Counted from the first letter of the stretch, positions 34,806-44,891 are shown. The stretch: DNA of 64,000 nucleotides from Apibacter muscae (GCF_007845635.1 NZ_SELG01000033.1:1-64000); one strand, 5' to 3'. Notes: generated by a model not told the origin, from the sequence alone. A program made the numbers and translations.

Positions 34806-37800
34806 TTACTGCGCGTCCATTCTCTACTTTCAAATAATTCTTTTTAATTGCTTTGACCATCCCTCTATGCATAGCCGCATCAACGTTAGATCCATTTCGA
34901 GCAAAACCTAAAAGCTGAGCAGTCAGTCTGGATAAATCTGTGGTGGGTATGCTTATCTCATTAGTCAAAATATACTTCATTGCATTAGCCACCTCTTCCG
35001 GTGGAAGATTAACCGCATCACGCAATCCGGTTCTAAAATAATCATATCGCTGATATTGTTCTTCGTTCAACCAATAAAAAGATAAATCTTCATTTTGTGA
35101 TATAAAAAAGGAAGTAGACATCAACAACTCTTGCAGATAACTGTCTAAACGTTGCCCTAATCTTGATATACCCCAAGCAGCAAGTACTCTTTTAGATAGT
35201 AAGGTTTTGCTTATGGGGGCTTCTGTTTCCATCACTTCTTTAATCTGATTTAGAATTATAGATTTGTGTCCAGAATAAAAGAATTCTTCGCTCCCATAGG
35301 GTGAAGGCATTAAAGTTGCCGTTTGATAAGAATATATCTTATTTTCAACAAGTTCTGTGGGAGATGATGTATCTTCTATGATTTCATTTTTAACCTCCAT
35401 TTTTTTTTGTGAAGCTTTAATGCCTATATCCACAGTATTCTTTTCTTTTTCAATTAAAGCTTTCTCTATATTTGCTAAAACTGCATTGGGATTCTCCCTC
35501 CAGTCTAAAGTCCATATTTTAAGTATTCTCCAACCTAGCATTTTTAATACGCTATTTTGCACAATTTCTCGATCTCGAAGCATCTTCGCTCTTTTGTAAT
35601 TTTCTCCATCACATATAATCCCCAATATATAACTGGATGGATTCTCTTTATCTACAATTCCAATATCTATTTTATAACCCGAGCAACCAATATTTGTATC
35701 AACTTTGTAGCCTAACTTTTCGAGTTGACCGGCTATTATATCGTTTATTGAATATTCAGAAATTATATTTTGCGTACTAGTAGCTATTCTCCCTCCTTTT
35801 TCGGCATATTCTAAAAAGCGCTTAAGCCCTGCAACCCCCACAGCACTGGTTCTATTGAGGTCTATTTGATCAGAGCGTAAAGTTGAATAGATAATCATTT
35901 CGTATCTAGCTCTTGAGACCGCTACATTCAGTCTACGTTCTCCCCCTTCTCTATTAAGGGGACCAAAATTCATACTCACTCTCCCCTCTATATCCGGACC
36001 ATAACCTACTGAAAAAAGAATAATATCCCTCTCATCTCCTTGTACATTTTCCAAATTCTTTATAAATATAGGTTCTTCACATTCCAGCGCTAAACTTTCT
36101 AATTGAGAGTCGTGCATAAATACCTCAGAAAGTAAATCTTCAATAAGAGATTGTTGAACGGAACTAAATGTTACAACCCCAATACTTTTGGTTCTAAGCT
36201 TATCATCTTTTAATCTCCTAACAATCTCATCTACTATGGCTTGTGCCTCCGCTTTGTTTTGTCTGGTTTTACCCTTGTCATAATAGCCCTGAACTGGGAC
36301 TAATTTAACTTTAGATTCAATATTATCCGGAGATGGAAAGGTCAACAGTTTATTATCATAATATTCCGAGTTACTAAAGGCGATCAAACTTTCATGTTTG
36401 CTGCGGTAATGCCAAAGCAAATATTTAGATGGCATAGAAAGAGCTAAACAATCATCCAGTATACTTTCTAAATCTTCCATTTCTATATTCTCTTCATCGG
36501 TAGAGTTTACTGAGAAAAAATTGGTCGGAGGCATTTGTTTAGGATCACCTACGATCACCACATTTTTACCTCGTGCTATAGCTCCGACTGCCTCATAAGT
36601 TGGCATTTGTGAGGCTTCATCAAAAACTATCAAGTCAAATTTATCTGCATCTACATCAATATATTGAGCTACAGATATAGGGCTCATTAACATACATGGG
36701 CACATTCTTGGCAGTAAAGTCGGAATTAAATCGAATAATCTTCGAATAGAAATCCCACGGACATTATTTCGAATGTTCCGTTGCAAAATACCTACTTCCG
36801 AGTTTTGTGAAGCCTCCCGAGTAAAAGAGGGAAGATTGGCGGATAGTTTAGCTACTAATTCTTTTCGGGTTAAATCCTCGAAATCTGAAACCAGCTTTAT
36901 GTATTTTTCTATTTTATCATTAAATATTTCTCCTTTAAATAATTGTAAATTAGGCTCTTTGGATATAATATAATCAATAGATGATTTATAAAAGCTTTTG
37001 TTGAATATGTTTAAAAGATTAACTGTTTCAATGTTCTGCTCTTTATATTGATCTGCCACAAACCCTAATTGTATAGCTTTCATCTTTTTATAAACAACCA
37101 ACCATTGAAACCAATCTTTAAGTTTATCTAAATTTTTTTTCCAAATATTCAGCTGCCCTAAAGCGGAATCCATCCAATTCATAGATGGTTGGTATAATAT
37201 ATCTTTACTTACACCTAATTTATCATATAGTAATCTTTCCTTCTGGTCTAAATTCTGTTTTAAATGGGTTATACTTATAAGTGCACTGCCATACATTATT
37301 TTGAAGGAATTTATTCCATCTGGAAGTTGATGGGATAATACACGCTTTAAATTTGTAGCTTTGGATAGATCTTTGGTATGTTCCAATAGTAATGAATGGA
37401 TAGCATAAGTATCTGCAATTATCTGCTCTATTGTTTCCCAATTTTCGTTTCCCTGACGCCCATACTTTTTAAAGTACAAAGGCAAATCATTTTCATATTT
37501 TTTCAAATAGTCTTGTTCTGATTGAAATGCAATTATTTCCTCTAAAGTGGATGCTATTTGATTCTTGTTCAATTGGCAGGTTGCATATACTTTCAATTTT
37601 TTCTTAATCGTTCGTTGACCGAAAAAACGAGGTATAAACCATTGATTAGATGCTCTATTCCAGTCAAATAAAATTTTATTTGCGTCTAATAACAATACTC
37701 CTTCTGAAAATTTGCAAAGTAAACTTTGCTTTAAAATATCTCTGTTTTTTCCGTGGATGCATACATCTTTGTATTCATCTAAAGTCTCATTTAATTGAGG

Positions 37801-40602
37801 AGATACTAGTAATTCAGTGGTAAGTTCAGGAATACTTAATAACTTATCAATGAGGCTAGTTACAATATTTAAATTTGTTTTGTCCTTGTTAACTTCAAAT
37901 TCATTAAAAAGATCTGGTAGTTGCTCCAAGTTTTTTTGAATATCAGTGATCAATCTGATTAGATCCTGTAAAATTTTTGTAGCCTCCTCTCTAATTGTTG
38001 GCGAATACTCATCGATATTAATTCCTGTAAGAGGATGCTGGTATGGATGCCCACAAGCACCCGCTACAGAGATAAGTTGTTCTAGTGTTTCTCTCCATTG
38101 TTGTTCTCTGTTTAGGTCTAATTCTGAGAAAAGTGTTTCCGGTATTTTAAATTGAGGTTCAGCATCTATTTGTTGATATTTAACAATGGCTTCGTAAAGA
38201 GAGTGTCCAAACGGATACACCTTATGCAAGGCCTCCATATACTCATTTATCTCCGTACGTAGGGTAAAAATACGTTCTGCTTCCTGTTTAAAATTTTCTG
38301 GAGGTATGTTTTTTACTATCTCAGTGGTTTCTTTCAATTGAGAAAGAATCATTCCTTTCTTAGCTTTATTGGAATGTAATTCTAAACAAAAAGGGGCTAA
38401 ACCAATCGCTTCTAATCGTCGTTGAACTACGGATAATGCCGCCCTCTTTTCAGCAACGAATAAAACCCGCTTGCCCTTGTACAAGGCATTGGCGATAAGG
38501 TTTGTAATGGTTTGTGATTTTCCTGTACCCGGCGGACCATGCAATATAAAATTTCTATCTTCTGAGGCTTCCCAAATGGCTTCCAATTGAGAAGAATCTG
38601 CGCTAATTGGTAAAATAATTTCGTTAGGAAGAAGTTTATGGTCAAATGTGTTTGCATCAACAACACTTTCTTCCATGTTCCATTCTATTTTACCATTCAA
38701 AAGACTGGAAACTACTTGATTCTCAATAAGCTTATGAGCGTTATTGTGAATATCGTTCCACATAATAAATTTATTAAATGAAAACAAACCTAATATGGCT
38801 TGTTCTTCTACATCCCATTTGGGCTGATTCTTTATACGATTTCTAAAAATGGTGTAAATAAGTTTTACATCTACCCCACTTCCATCTGTAGGAAGCGGAT
38901 CTAACCCAGAAATATTAATGTTGAAATTCTGACGAAGCATTTCCAAGAGTGTAATATTTACCATTATTTCTTCTTCTCTTGAACGAATTACGTACCCATG
39001 GGCTACTGATTTACGTATAATTTCAACAGGAATCAACAATATGGGAGCATATCGTGGTCGCTCACTTGATGGGGTTTCGTACCATTTTAATAAACCTAAG
39101 GCAACGTACAGAGTATTAGCCCCATTTTCTTCCATGGCTGTACGAGATGAACGGTACAAGTGGGTCAAGGCTTTGCTAAGTTCGTTTTCAGTGAGGTAAG
39201 ATCGAATCCTTTTTTGAGTTAATTCCGATTTAACGAGATCCATTATAGGATCTGATTCTGTGACTGATTTATAAAGGCCAAAATCGAATAATGGATGTTC
39301 CCAATCCGTAGGTTTTTGCAATATTCTAAATTCCTCTCCCTCTGACAAAGCATCTTCAAAAATATCTAAATCGGTAGAAATTAGCTGCAATGTGTTTTTG
39401 GTAAGCCTTATATTCAAAAGATTATTACGCAAACTTAAATCGAGTAATTTTCGTTCCCATAATAATTGCTTGGTAACAACAACTTCTGAACTTATTCCAG
39501 ACAAATCGTAAGGATTAATATTTTGTGGGGTTATTTCTGATCTATCTGAAATAGGACTAAGTTCTTCTTCTTTTATTTCCCAATGTTGTCCATTTAAAAC
39601 TCGCTGAGGTATGGGTTTTATCCCTGAAAAACGAGCTCTTTTGATGTCTACTGCTAGTATGAAACCATTCTGTGAAATACGATGGTTTGCATTTTTAACT
39701 GCCTGATCAAATTCTACATTCTGCCCCATATTCATACCAGTGGTTTCTACTAGTGTGATCTCGTTGATGCCTTCGGCAATTCTATTTTTAATAAGAGATA
39801 CATCCTCAACTATGCTATCAGGAAAAGTTTCAGGAACCAGCCAAGCTCCGGCAAAAGCATGTCCATTTACAACAATAATCAGTGAATTTATCCCGATCGC
39901 TTCTAAGCATGAAGCATATAACAAAGCCATATCTAGGCAGGTTCCAAGTTTTTGATTTAATACCGAATCTACTAACCGGATTCGTTGTCCATAGTCTTCA
40001 AAACTGGCAGGTATAGTACTGTATATAATTTCCTGTTCAGCTATGGCTGTGTATATTGCAGCCATTTGTTTTTGTACTCTGTCTGGATTACGACTTTGAT
40101 ACTCGTCTAAGGATGGGTTGCCTGTCCATTTTTCTAAAATCATTGCTGCTCGCCTAATTATGGGTAATGTTGCAGGATGATTCGGTGTAACGAATGCAGC
40201 AAGCATTTCGGGCAATACCCCAATACCTCCCCATTGATCGTAAGCTAAAATGTTGATTGAATATTTTTCTTCGAATAGAAGTTTCTCCTTTGAATATACT
40301 TTAAGCGCTATGTATCCGGATATTTGTTCTGTAAGTGGTGCAAAATAATTGGCTGATAGGTTTATTTTCGGTATTTCTAGTCTAACTTTTTCTTTTGGTT
40401 GGATTCCTTCTATGGATATAGGAGTAATTGTTGTAAATTCAGGATCTGCCACTAACTTAACTTTAATATCCTTTAGTATTTCTTCTGTAAGATTTTCAAT
40501 TGAAAGATCTCGTATGAGAGAGACTCTATTTTGCTGCATAGCAAAGTTTACAACGGGTAGATATAAAAAGTCAACGTTAAGTTTATTCCCATCATTCTCC
40601 AT
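34798..40602 (-). CDS. HheA-like defence protein: DUF4011, SF1 helicase, Vsr-like nuclease, DUF3320
   Basis: The 1934-residue protein appears to be the single-gene Hhe anti-phage type (DUF4011-helicase-Vsr). In order: an N-terminal beta domain; a transglutaminase-like segment with GTCLDMALLYASCLEA (Cys222), GHAFAGAWL (His248) and VETTG (Glu286); a DUF4011 region (about 380-450) with LLDLSLRNNLLN; a split SF1 helicase with Walker A GPPGTGKS (about 689-696), Walker B FDEASQMP (about 1327) and motif VI NVAVSRARYE (about 1560); a Vsr/MTES_1575-like nuclease (about 1620-1710) with GYKIDIGIVD and CDGENY; and a DUF3320 tail (about 1760-1934). It likely senses and cuts invading DNA. It converges on the retron RT with an 8-bp overlap. 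Confidence 0.85.
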   Translation of the reverse strand: MENDGNKLNVDFLYLPVVNFAMQQNRVSLIRDLSIENLTEEILKDIKVKLVADPEFTTITPISIEGIQPKEKVRLEIPKINLSANYFAPLTEQISGYIALKVYSKEKLLFEEKYSINILAYDQWGGIGVLPEMLAAFVTPNHPATLPIIRRAAMILEKWTGNPSLDEYQSRNPDRVQKQMAAIYTAIAEQEIIYSTIPASFEDYGQRIRLVDSVLNQKLGTCLDMALLYASCLEAIGINSLIIVVNGHAFAGAWLVPETFPDSIVEDVSLIKNRIAEGINEITLVETTGMNMGQNVEFDQAVKNANHRISQNGFILAVDIKRARFSGIKPIPQRVLNGQHWEIKEEELSPISDRSEITPQNINPYDLSGISSEVVVTKQLLWERKLLDLSLRNNLLNIRLTKNTLQLISTDLDIFEDALSEGEEFRILQKPTDWEHPLFDFGLYKSVTESDPIMDLVKSELTQKRIRSYLTENELSKALTHLYRSSRTAMEENGANTLYVALGLLKWYETPSSERPRYAPILLIPVEIIRKSVAHGYVIRSREEEIMVNITLLEMLRQNFNINISGLDPLPTDGSGVDVKLIYTIFRNRIKNQPKWDVEEQAILGLFSFNKFIMWNDIHNNAHKLIENQVVSSLLNGKIEWNMEESVVDANTFDHKLLPNEIILPISADSSQLEAIWEASEDRNFILHGPPGTGKSQTITNLIANALYKGKRVLFVAEKRAALSVVQRRLEAIGLAPFCLELHSNKAKKGMILSQLKETTEIVKNIPPENFKQEAERIFTLRTEINEYMEALHKVYPFGHSLYEAIVKYQQIDAEPQFKIPETLFSELDLNREQQWRETLEQLISVAGACGHPYQHPLTGINIDEYSPTIREEATKILQDLIRLITDIQKNLEQLPDLFNEFEVNKDKTNLNIVTSLIDKLLSIPELTTELLVSPQLNETLDEYKDVCIHGKNRDILKQSLLCKFSEGVLLLDANKILFDWNRASNQWFIPRFFGQRTIKKKLKVYATCQLNKNQIASTLEEIIAFQSEQDYLKKYENDLPLYFKKYGRQGNENWETIEQIIADTYAIHSLLLEHTKDLSKATNLKRVLSHQLPDGINSFKIMYGSALISITHLKQNLDQKERLLYDKLGVSKDILYQPSMNWMDSALGQLNIWKKNLDKLKDWFQWLVVYKKMKAIQLGFVADQYKEQNIETVNLLNIFNKSFYKSSIDYIISKEPNLQLFKGEIFNDKIEKYIKLVSDFEDLTRKELVAKLSANLPSFTREASQNSEVGILQRNIRNNVRGISIRRLFDLIPTLLPRMCPCMLMSPISVAQYIDVDADKFDLIVFDEASQMPTYEAVGAIARGKNVVIVGDPKQMPPTNFFSVNSTDEENIEMEDLESILDDCLALSMPSKYLLWHYRSKHESLIAFSNSEYYDNKLLTFPSPDNIESKVKLVPVQGYYDKGKTRQNKAEAQAIVDEIVRRLKDDKLRTKSIGVVTFSSVQQSLIEDLLSEVFMHDSQLESLALECEEPIFIKNLENVQGDERDIILFSVGYGPDIEGRVSMNFGPLNREGGERRLNVAVSRARYEMIIYSTLRSDQIDLNRTSAVGVAGLKRFLEYAEKGGRIATSTQNIISEYSINDIIAGQLEKLGYKVDTNIGCSGYKIDIGIVDKENPSSYILGIICDGENYKRAKMLRDREIVQNSVLKMLGWRILKIWTLDWRENPNAVLANIEKALIEKEKNTVDIGIKASQKKMEVKNEIIEDTSSPTELVENKIYSYQTATLMPSPYGSEEFFYSGHKSIILNQIKEVMETEAPISKTLLSKRVLAAWGISRLGQRLDSYLQELLMSTSFFISQNEDLSFYWLNEEQYQRYDYFRTGLRDAVNLPPEEVANAMKYILTNEISIPTTDLSRLTAQLLGFARNGSNVDAAMHRGMVKAIKKNYLKVENGRAVIM

Positions 40603-40961
40603 GGCAAGTGAATTTTTTTATTTGTTTAGAAATACTTGGTGTCTTTTATATGATGCTTAAAGATAACAATTCTATCCTATAATCATTAAGAATTTTTCAT
40701 GATTTAGTTCTTTAAAAATACATTGTTATCTATTAGTGTTGATATAAATATACTTATTAACAAATTGTACAAATTTCATTCTAGATATGCAATTAGATGT
40801 CGTGATAAAAAAATTAATTTTTAAAACTTTTTTTCTAATCTTGGAAAACTTGCTACGAATTCAGCTATAAATGAAAATACTAAATCTTATTCCACTTTAT
40901 GGTAATAAGATTTAGTATAAAAAATAAATATTAGATTTCTAATTAAAAATCTTAATAGTTA
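40603..40961. other. Intergenic region between hheA-like and zinc-ribbon genes
   Basis: A 359-bp AT-rich stretch holding the terminator at 40877-40918. It must contain the promoter of the minus-strand hheA-like gene, but no CAAAnnTA box was found there. Confidence 0.5.
40877..40918 (-). terminator. Terminator after the zinc-ribbon gene
   Basis: A perfect 15-bp stem (40877-40891 with 40904-40918) and a 12-nt loop followed by T-rich sequence on the minus strand. It ends the ABC-F/zinc-ribbon transcript before the hheA-like gene. Confidence 0.75.
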
Positions 40962-41288
40962 TTATATTTTAGATATAAGCATCATTGAAAATATATAAAG
41001 TAAGAATATGCCTATAATTATGAGTCCTGAAAAAGTCCATACTGGGGTTTTGTATTGGGACTTAAGCTCTCTATCTATAGGAGGTCTTTTGTGTATAAAT
41101 GTAGATCCACAAGAGTTACATACAGGAATATAATCCCTTGAAATTGGAAATACAGGTATCCAAAAAATGTGGAAATAACCTTGTTGTGGAATTACAGCTA
41201 AAGAGTGATTCTCTTTACATGCTGGACATTCTTGACCAGTAAGTATAAGCCTGCCTGTGGTATATCTAATACCAAAAAATATAATCAT
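40962..41288 (-). CDS. Zinc-ribbon membrane protein
   Basis: The 108-residue protein has a CPAC pair (about 21-24) and a CNSC pair (about 53-56) enclosing a segment with FHIFWIPVFPI, the pattern of small zinc-ribbon proteins. A C-terminal transmembrane helix (about 82-104) anchors it. The role is unknown. It follows the ABC-F gene by 38 bp on the same strand and may be co-transcribed. Confidence 0.75.
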   Translation of the reverse strand: MIIFFGIRYTTGRLILTGQECPACKENHSLAVIPQQGYFHIFWIPVFPISRDYIPVCNSCGSTFIHKRPPIDRELKSQYKTPVWTFSGLIIIGIFLLYIFSMMLISKI

Positions 41289-41326
41289 AGTAGTAATAAT
41301 TTAGTTTTTATTTATAATTTTTTCAA

Positions 41327-43237
41327 TTAACTTAATTGGTTAAAAGTCTGTTCCCATTCTTTATTTAAATTAAGCAATGTTTGTTTTAATTCTTCATATT
41401 TTTTTAAAAGTTCTTCTGTTGGGTTTTCATTAGCAAAGTTTTCTTCATATCTTTTTATTTTAGTTTCTACCTCCCCCATATCTTTTTCTAGCTTAGCTAA
41501 TTTATTTTCCAATGCTTTTTCTTCTTTTGTTTTAAGTGAATCTTCTTTTTTTGGAGCCGAAGGATTATTCTCTTGGGTAAATGCTTTTTTGGCAAGTGTA
41601 GATTTTTCCATATCTACCTCCCTCATATTTTCTTTCTTCCTATATTCTAAATATTCTGTGATGCCTCCTAAAAATTCTTTTACTTCACCGTTTCTAAATT
41701 CAAAAATCTTATTTACCAATCCATCTAAAAATTCACGATCGTGAGAAACTAATAATAAAGTTCCCTGAAAATTTATTAAAGCCTGTTTTAATATAGCTTT
41801 GGATTGCAAATCTAAGTGATTGGTGGGTTCGTCCATTATCAATGTATTAAACGGACGTAGTAATAATTTACATAAAGCCAATCGATTTCTTTCTCCTCCG
41901 GAAAGAACAGATACTTTTTTCTGAACCTCATCTCCTTGAAATAAGAAAGATCCTAATAAATCCCTAACTCTAGGGCGGGATTCTTCTGTTGCTGAATCTT
42001 CTGCTTCTTCTAAAATGGTTTTATTTGGATTAAGAACTTCTGCTTGATTTTGTGCAAAATAACCGATTTGTACATTATGACCGATCTCCAACGAACCCTC
42101 ATGAGGAATTACTCCTTCCATAATTTTCGCCATAGTGGTTTTTCCTTGCCCATTTTGACCTACAAAGGCAATTTTTTCTCCCCTTTCAATAAAAAAATCA
42201 GCATTTTGAAAAACCACATGATCCCCAAATGATTTTCCCAGTTTTTCTGCTTTAAAAATGATTTTCCCAGGTGTTACACTTGGCTCAAATTTGATATTAA
42301 AACGGGTTACATCTTCATCTTCCACTTCTATTCTTTCTACTTTATCTAACTTTTTTATTAGGGATTGTGCGAAAGAAGCTTTACTAGCTTTTGCCCTGAA
42401 TTTTTGTATAAGTTGCTCAGTTCTTTTAATTTCCTGCTCCTGATTCTTTTGAGATTGTATAAGCTTCTCTTTTCTTTCTTGTCTTAGAATTAAATACTTA
42501 GTATAATTTGCCTTATAATCTTGAATGGTTTGGTTTGAAATTTCAATGGTTCTATTGGTTACATTGGTTAGAAATTGTTTATCGTGAGATACCAAAACAA
42601 CAGCACCTTTATAGTTTATTAAAAATCCTTCTAACCAAATTATGGATTCTATGTCCAAGTGGTTGGTAGGTTCATCCAATAAAAGTACATCGTTTTCTTC
42701 TAAGAGCAACTTTGCTAATTCTATTCGCATTCTCCATCCACCTGAAAAGTCGTCGGTTAGTTTATTAAAATCTGATTCTTTAAACCCTAATCCTTTTAGT
42801 ATTTTTTCTATTTCACCGTCTATATTGTAGCCTCCTAAATGTGAAAATCTGTCGGTTAAATCTGTTAGATCATGAATTAATTTAGCATAAGAATCAGATT
42901 CATAATCTGTACGAGTTGCTAGCTCATGATTTATTTTATCAATTTTATCGTTAATTTGATTTAGTTCCTTAAAAGCTTGTTTTGCTTCATCCCAAACCGT
43001 TCTACCTTTTTCAAAATCTAGATCTTGCTTTAAAAAACCAATCCTTACTTCTCCTTCCTTTTCAACATTACCTTCTGTAGAGGGTTGTTCTTTTGCTAAA
43101 ATTTTTAATAAAGTTGATTTTCCTGCACCATTTTTTCCTGCAAGCCCTATTCTATCATTTTTATTAATTCTAAAATTAACCTCTTCAAATAAATATCTTC
43201 CGGCAAAATGAAGTCCTAAATTCTGTACTAAAATCAT
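41327..43237 (-). CDS. ABC-F family ATPase (ribosome-associated)
   Basis: The 636-residue protein has two ABC ATPase domains and no membrane segments. Walker A motifs are GKNGAGKST (about 36-44) and GQNGQGKTT (about 360). Signature regions are FSGGWRMR and LSGGERNR, and both Walker B motifs end in LDEPTNHLD or MDEPTNHLD. The interdomain linker (about 240-310) and a C-terminal coiled coil (about 560-636) resemble Uup. ABC-F proteins bind the ribosomal E site and relieve stalling or protect against antibiotics. Nothing here indicates a resistance role. Confidence 0.92.
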   Translation of the reverse strand: MILVQNLGLHFAGRYLFEEVNFRINKNDRIGLAGKNGAGKSTLLKILAKEQPSTEGNVEKEGEVRIGFLKQDLDFEKGRTVWDEAKQAFKELNQINDKIDKINHELATRTDYESDSYAKLIHDLTDLTDRFSHLGGYNIDGEIEKILKGLGFKESDFNKLTDDFSGGWRMRIELAKLLLEENDVLLLDEPTNHLDIESIIWLEGFLINYKGAVVLVSHDKQFLTNVTNRTIEISNQTIQDYKANYTKYLILRQERKEKLIQSQKNQEQEIKRTEQLIQKFRAKASKASFAQSLIKKLDKVERIEVEDEDVTRFNIKFEPSVTPGKIIFKAEKLGKSFGDHVVFQNADFFIERGEKIAFVGQNGQGKTTMAKIMEGVIPHEGSLEIGHNVQIGYFAQNQAEVLNPNKTILEEAEDSATEESRPRVRDLLGSFLFQGDEVQKKVSVLSGGERNRLALCKLLLRPFNTLIMDEPTNHLDLQSKAILKQALINFQGTLLLVSHDREFLDGLVNKIFEFRNGEVKEFLGGITEYLEYRKKENMREVDMEKSTLAKKAFTQENNPSAPKKEDSLKTKEEKALENKLAKLEKDMGEVETKIKRYEENFANENPTEELLKKYEELKQTLLNLNKEWEQTFNQLS

Positions 43238-43260
43238 TTTTCTTAAAAATTTTTAACATG

Positions 43261-43268
43261 CAAAGGTA
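43261..43268 (-). promoter_or_regulatory. Promoter -7 box for the ABC-F gene
   Basis: CAAAGGTA on the plus strand matches TAnnTTTG in reverse, 23 nt before the ATG at 43237. Confidence 0.55.
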
Positions 43269-43289
43269 GTACTTTAAACTTAATTCGTT

Positions 43290-43297
43290 TATATTTG
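43290..43297 (+). promoter_or_regulatory. Promoter -7 box for the 178-residue lipoprotein
   Basis: TATATTTG matches TAnnTTTG and lies 37 nt before the ATG at 43335; it faces away from the ABC-F promoter. Confidence 0.55.
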
Positions 43298-43334
43298 TCA
43301 AAATGCTTAATTAATTTTGATAAAGTTAAATTTT

Positions 43335-43871
43335 ATGAAAAAAATTCTTGGTTTTACTTTGCTTATTGCAATCCTTAATCTTTTCATTATCTCATGTAGC
43401 AATGATGATAACAATAGTAATAACAATTTATACACTGATACAGACACAATACCAGAAGTTTATGAAATTAATGTAACCTCTTTTACAGAGGTAAATCCTT
43501 CTTCTTATATCTTTAGAGCTCCTTTTACCTTAAGTAATTCTGAACATCTATTGATTTACAGACAAACCAATGTTACCACATCAGGAAACCCAGTATGGGA
43601 ATTACTGCCAAGTACGTATGCAGATAATTACGGAACAGTAAGTTATAATTACGATTTTAGTATGGAAGACTTCACCATTTATGTAGATGGATATAAAAAT
43701 ATTGCTAATTTAAATCCTGAATACATAACCAATCAATGGTTTAGGATTGTAGTACTTCCAGGTTTCTTTCCATCAACACAAAGTACTACACCACCGGTTG
43801 ATTATAATGATTATAATGCGGTTATAAATTACTTTCATATTGATGAAGCTAAAACTAAATTATTAAAATAG
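43335..43871 (+). CDS. Hypothetical lipoprotein
   Basis: The 178-residue protein has a lipoprotein signal (LNLFIISC) followed by SNDDN, an acidic export-type sequence. The mature part seems beta-rich and includes a short proline/threonine stretch (TQSTTPPVDYND). No family was recognised. The ATG at 43335 was chosen over an in-frame TTG at 43317 because it yields a standard signal. A terminator follows. Confidence 0.65.
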   Translation: MKKILGFTLLIAILNLFIISCSNDDNNSNNNLYTDTDTIPEVYEINVTSFTEVNPSSYIFRAPFTLSNSEHLLIYRQTNVTTSGNPVWELLPSTYADNYGTVSYNYDFSMEDFTIYVDGYKNIANLNPEYITNQWFRIVVLPGFFPSTQSTTPPVDYNDYNAVINYFHIDEAKTKLLK

Positions 43872-43894
43872 TCTTTTAAATCTTATAAAGATAA

Positions 43895-43920
43895 AAAGCC
43901 TTACGGAATCGTAAGGCTTT
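43895..43920 (+). terminator. Terminator after the lipoprotein gene
   Basis: A perfect 11-bp stem (43895-43905 with 43910-43920), GAAT loop and a T run beyond. Confidence 0.85.
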
Positions 43921-44048
43921 ATTTTTTTATCAATACATTTAATCCTTTAAAAAATTTCAATTAGGAGAATTATTGTATTAAAAAGTGAATCTACAAAATA
44001 TAGATCCACTTAGTTATTTTCTAAATATTTACTTTTATGTGAAGAAAA

Positions 44049-44858
44049 TTATTTTTCAAATCTATTCATAACCATTTCGCTTACTCCAACATTTGAGAAA
44101 CCACCGTCGTGAAATAAATTTTGCATGGTAACCATCTTAGTTAAATCTGAAAATAAAGTTATACAGTAATTCGCACAATCGTCTGCTGTAGCATTCCCTA
44201 GGGGTGACATTTCTTTTGCAAAATCTACAAATCCATTAAACCCTTTTATCCCCTGTCCTGCTGTTGTAAGTGTTGGAGATTGTGAAATTGTATTTACTCT
44301 AACTTTATTTTTATTCCCCCATTCATAACCAAAGCTTCTAGCTATACTTTCTAAGTAGGCTTTATTGTCTGCCATATCATTATATCCAGGAAAAGTTCTT
44401 TGTGCTGCTATATATGTCAAGGCTAATATACTTCCCCACTCATTCATCGCATCTTTATCCCAAGCAGTCTTCATAACCTTATGAAATGAAACTGCGGATA
44501 TATCCCAACCTTTCATTAACCAATCGTAATTAATATCTGTATATTCTTTTCCTTTTCTTACATTTACAGACATACCGATGGAATGCAAAATAAAATCAAT
44601 TTTCTCAAACTTTTCAAGTGTATGATCAAACAACTTACCCAAATCTTCCATTGATGTAGCATCTGCTGGTACAATGTCTGAACCCGTTTTTTCAGCCAAT
44701 CCATTCAATTCTCCCATTCTTAAGGCTACTGGTGCGTTTGTTAATACAAATTCTGCTCCTTCTTGATGAGCAAGCTCTGCCACTTTCCAAGCAATAGAAT
44801 TAGAATCTAAAGCTCCAAAAATAATTCCTTTTTTCCCTTTCAGCAATCCGTAAGACAT
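44049..44858 (-). CDS. fabI: Enoyl-ACP reductase (NADH)
   Basis: The 269-residue short-chain dehydrogenase performs the last reduction step of fatty acid elongation. The cofactor region shows GLLKGKKGIIFGALDSNSIA, and the catalytic pair lies in PGYNDMADNK, the FabI-type Tyr-x6-Lys. Residues LHSIGM and ISQSPTLTTAG fit the substrate loop. It is a single gene with a promoter box upstream and convergent neighbours on its left. Confidence 0.95.
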   Translation of the reverse strand: MSYGLLKGKKGIIFGALDSNSIAWKVAELAHQEGAEFVLTNAPVALRMGELNGLAEKTGSDIVPADATSMEDLGKLFDHTLEKFEKIDFILHSIGMSVNVRKGKEYTDINYDWLMKGWDISAVSFHKVMKTAWDKDAMNEWGSILALTYIAAQRTFPGYNDMADNKAYLESIARSFGYEWGNKNKVRVNTISQSPTLTTAGQGIKGFNGFVDFAKEMSPLGNATADDCANYCITLFSDLTKMVTMQNLFHDGGFSNVGVSEMVMNRFEK

Positions 44859-44883
44859 ATTATTCCATTAAAAATTAATAAAA

Positions 44884-44891
44884 CAAATTTA
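44884..44891 (-). promoter_or_regulatory. Promoter -7 box for fabI
   Basis: CAAATTTA on the plus strand matches TAnnTTTG in reverse, 26 nt before the fabI ATG. Confidence 0.55.

Noticed and set aside
34798-40602. HheA-like gene as a co-transcribed retron effector
   Set aside because: It is on the opposite strand and converges on the RT, so it is not in the retron operon; a functional link remains only a hypothesis.
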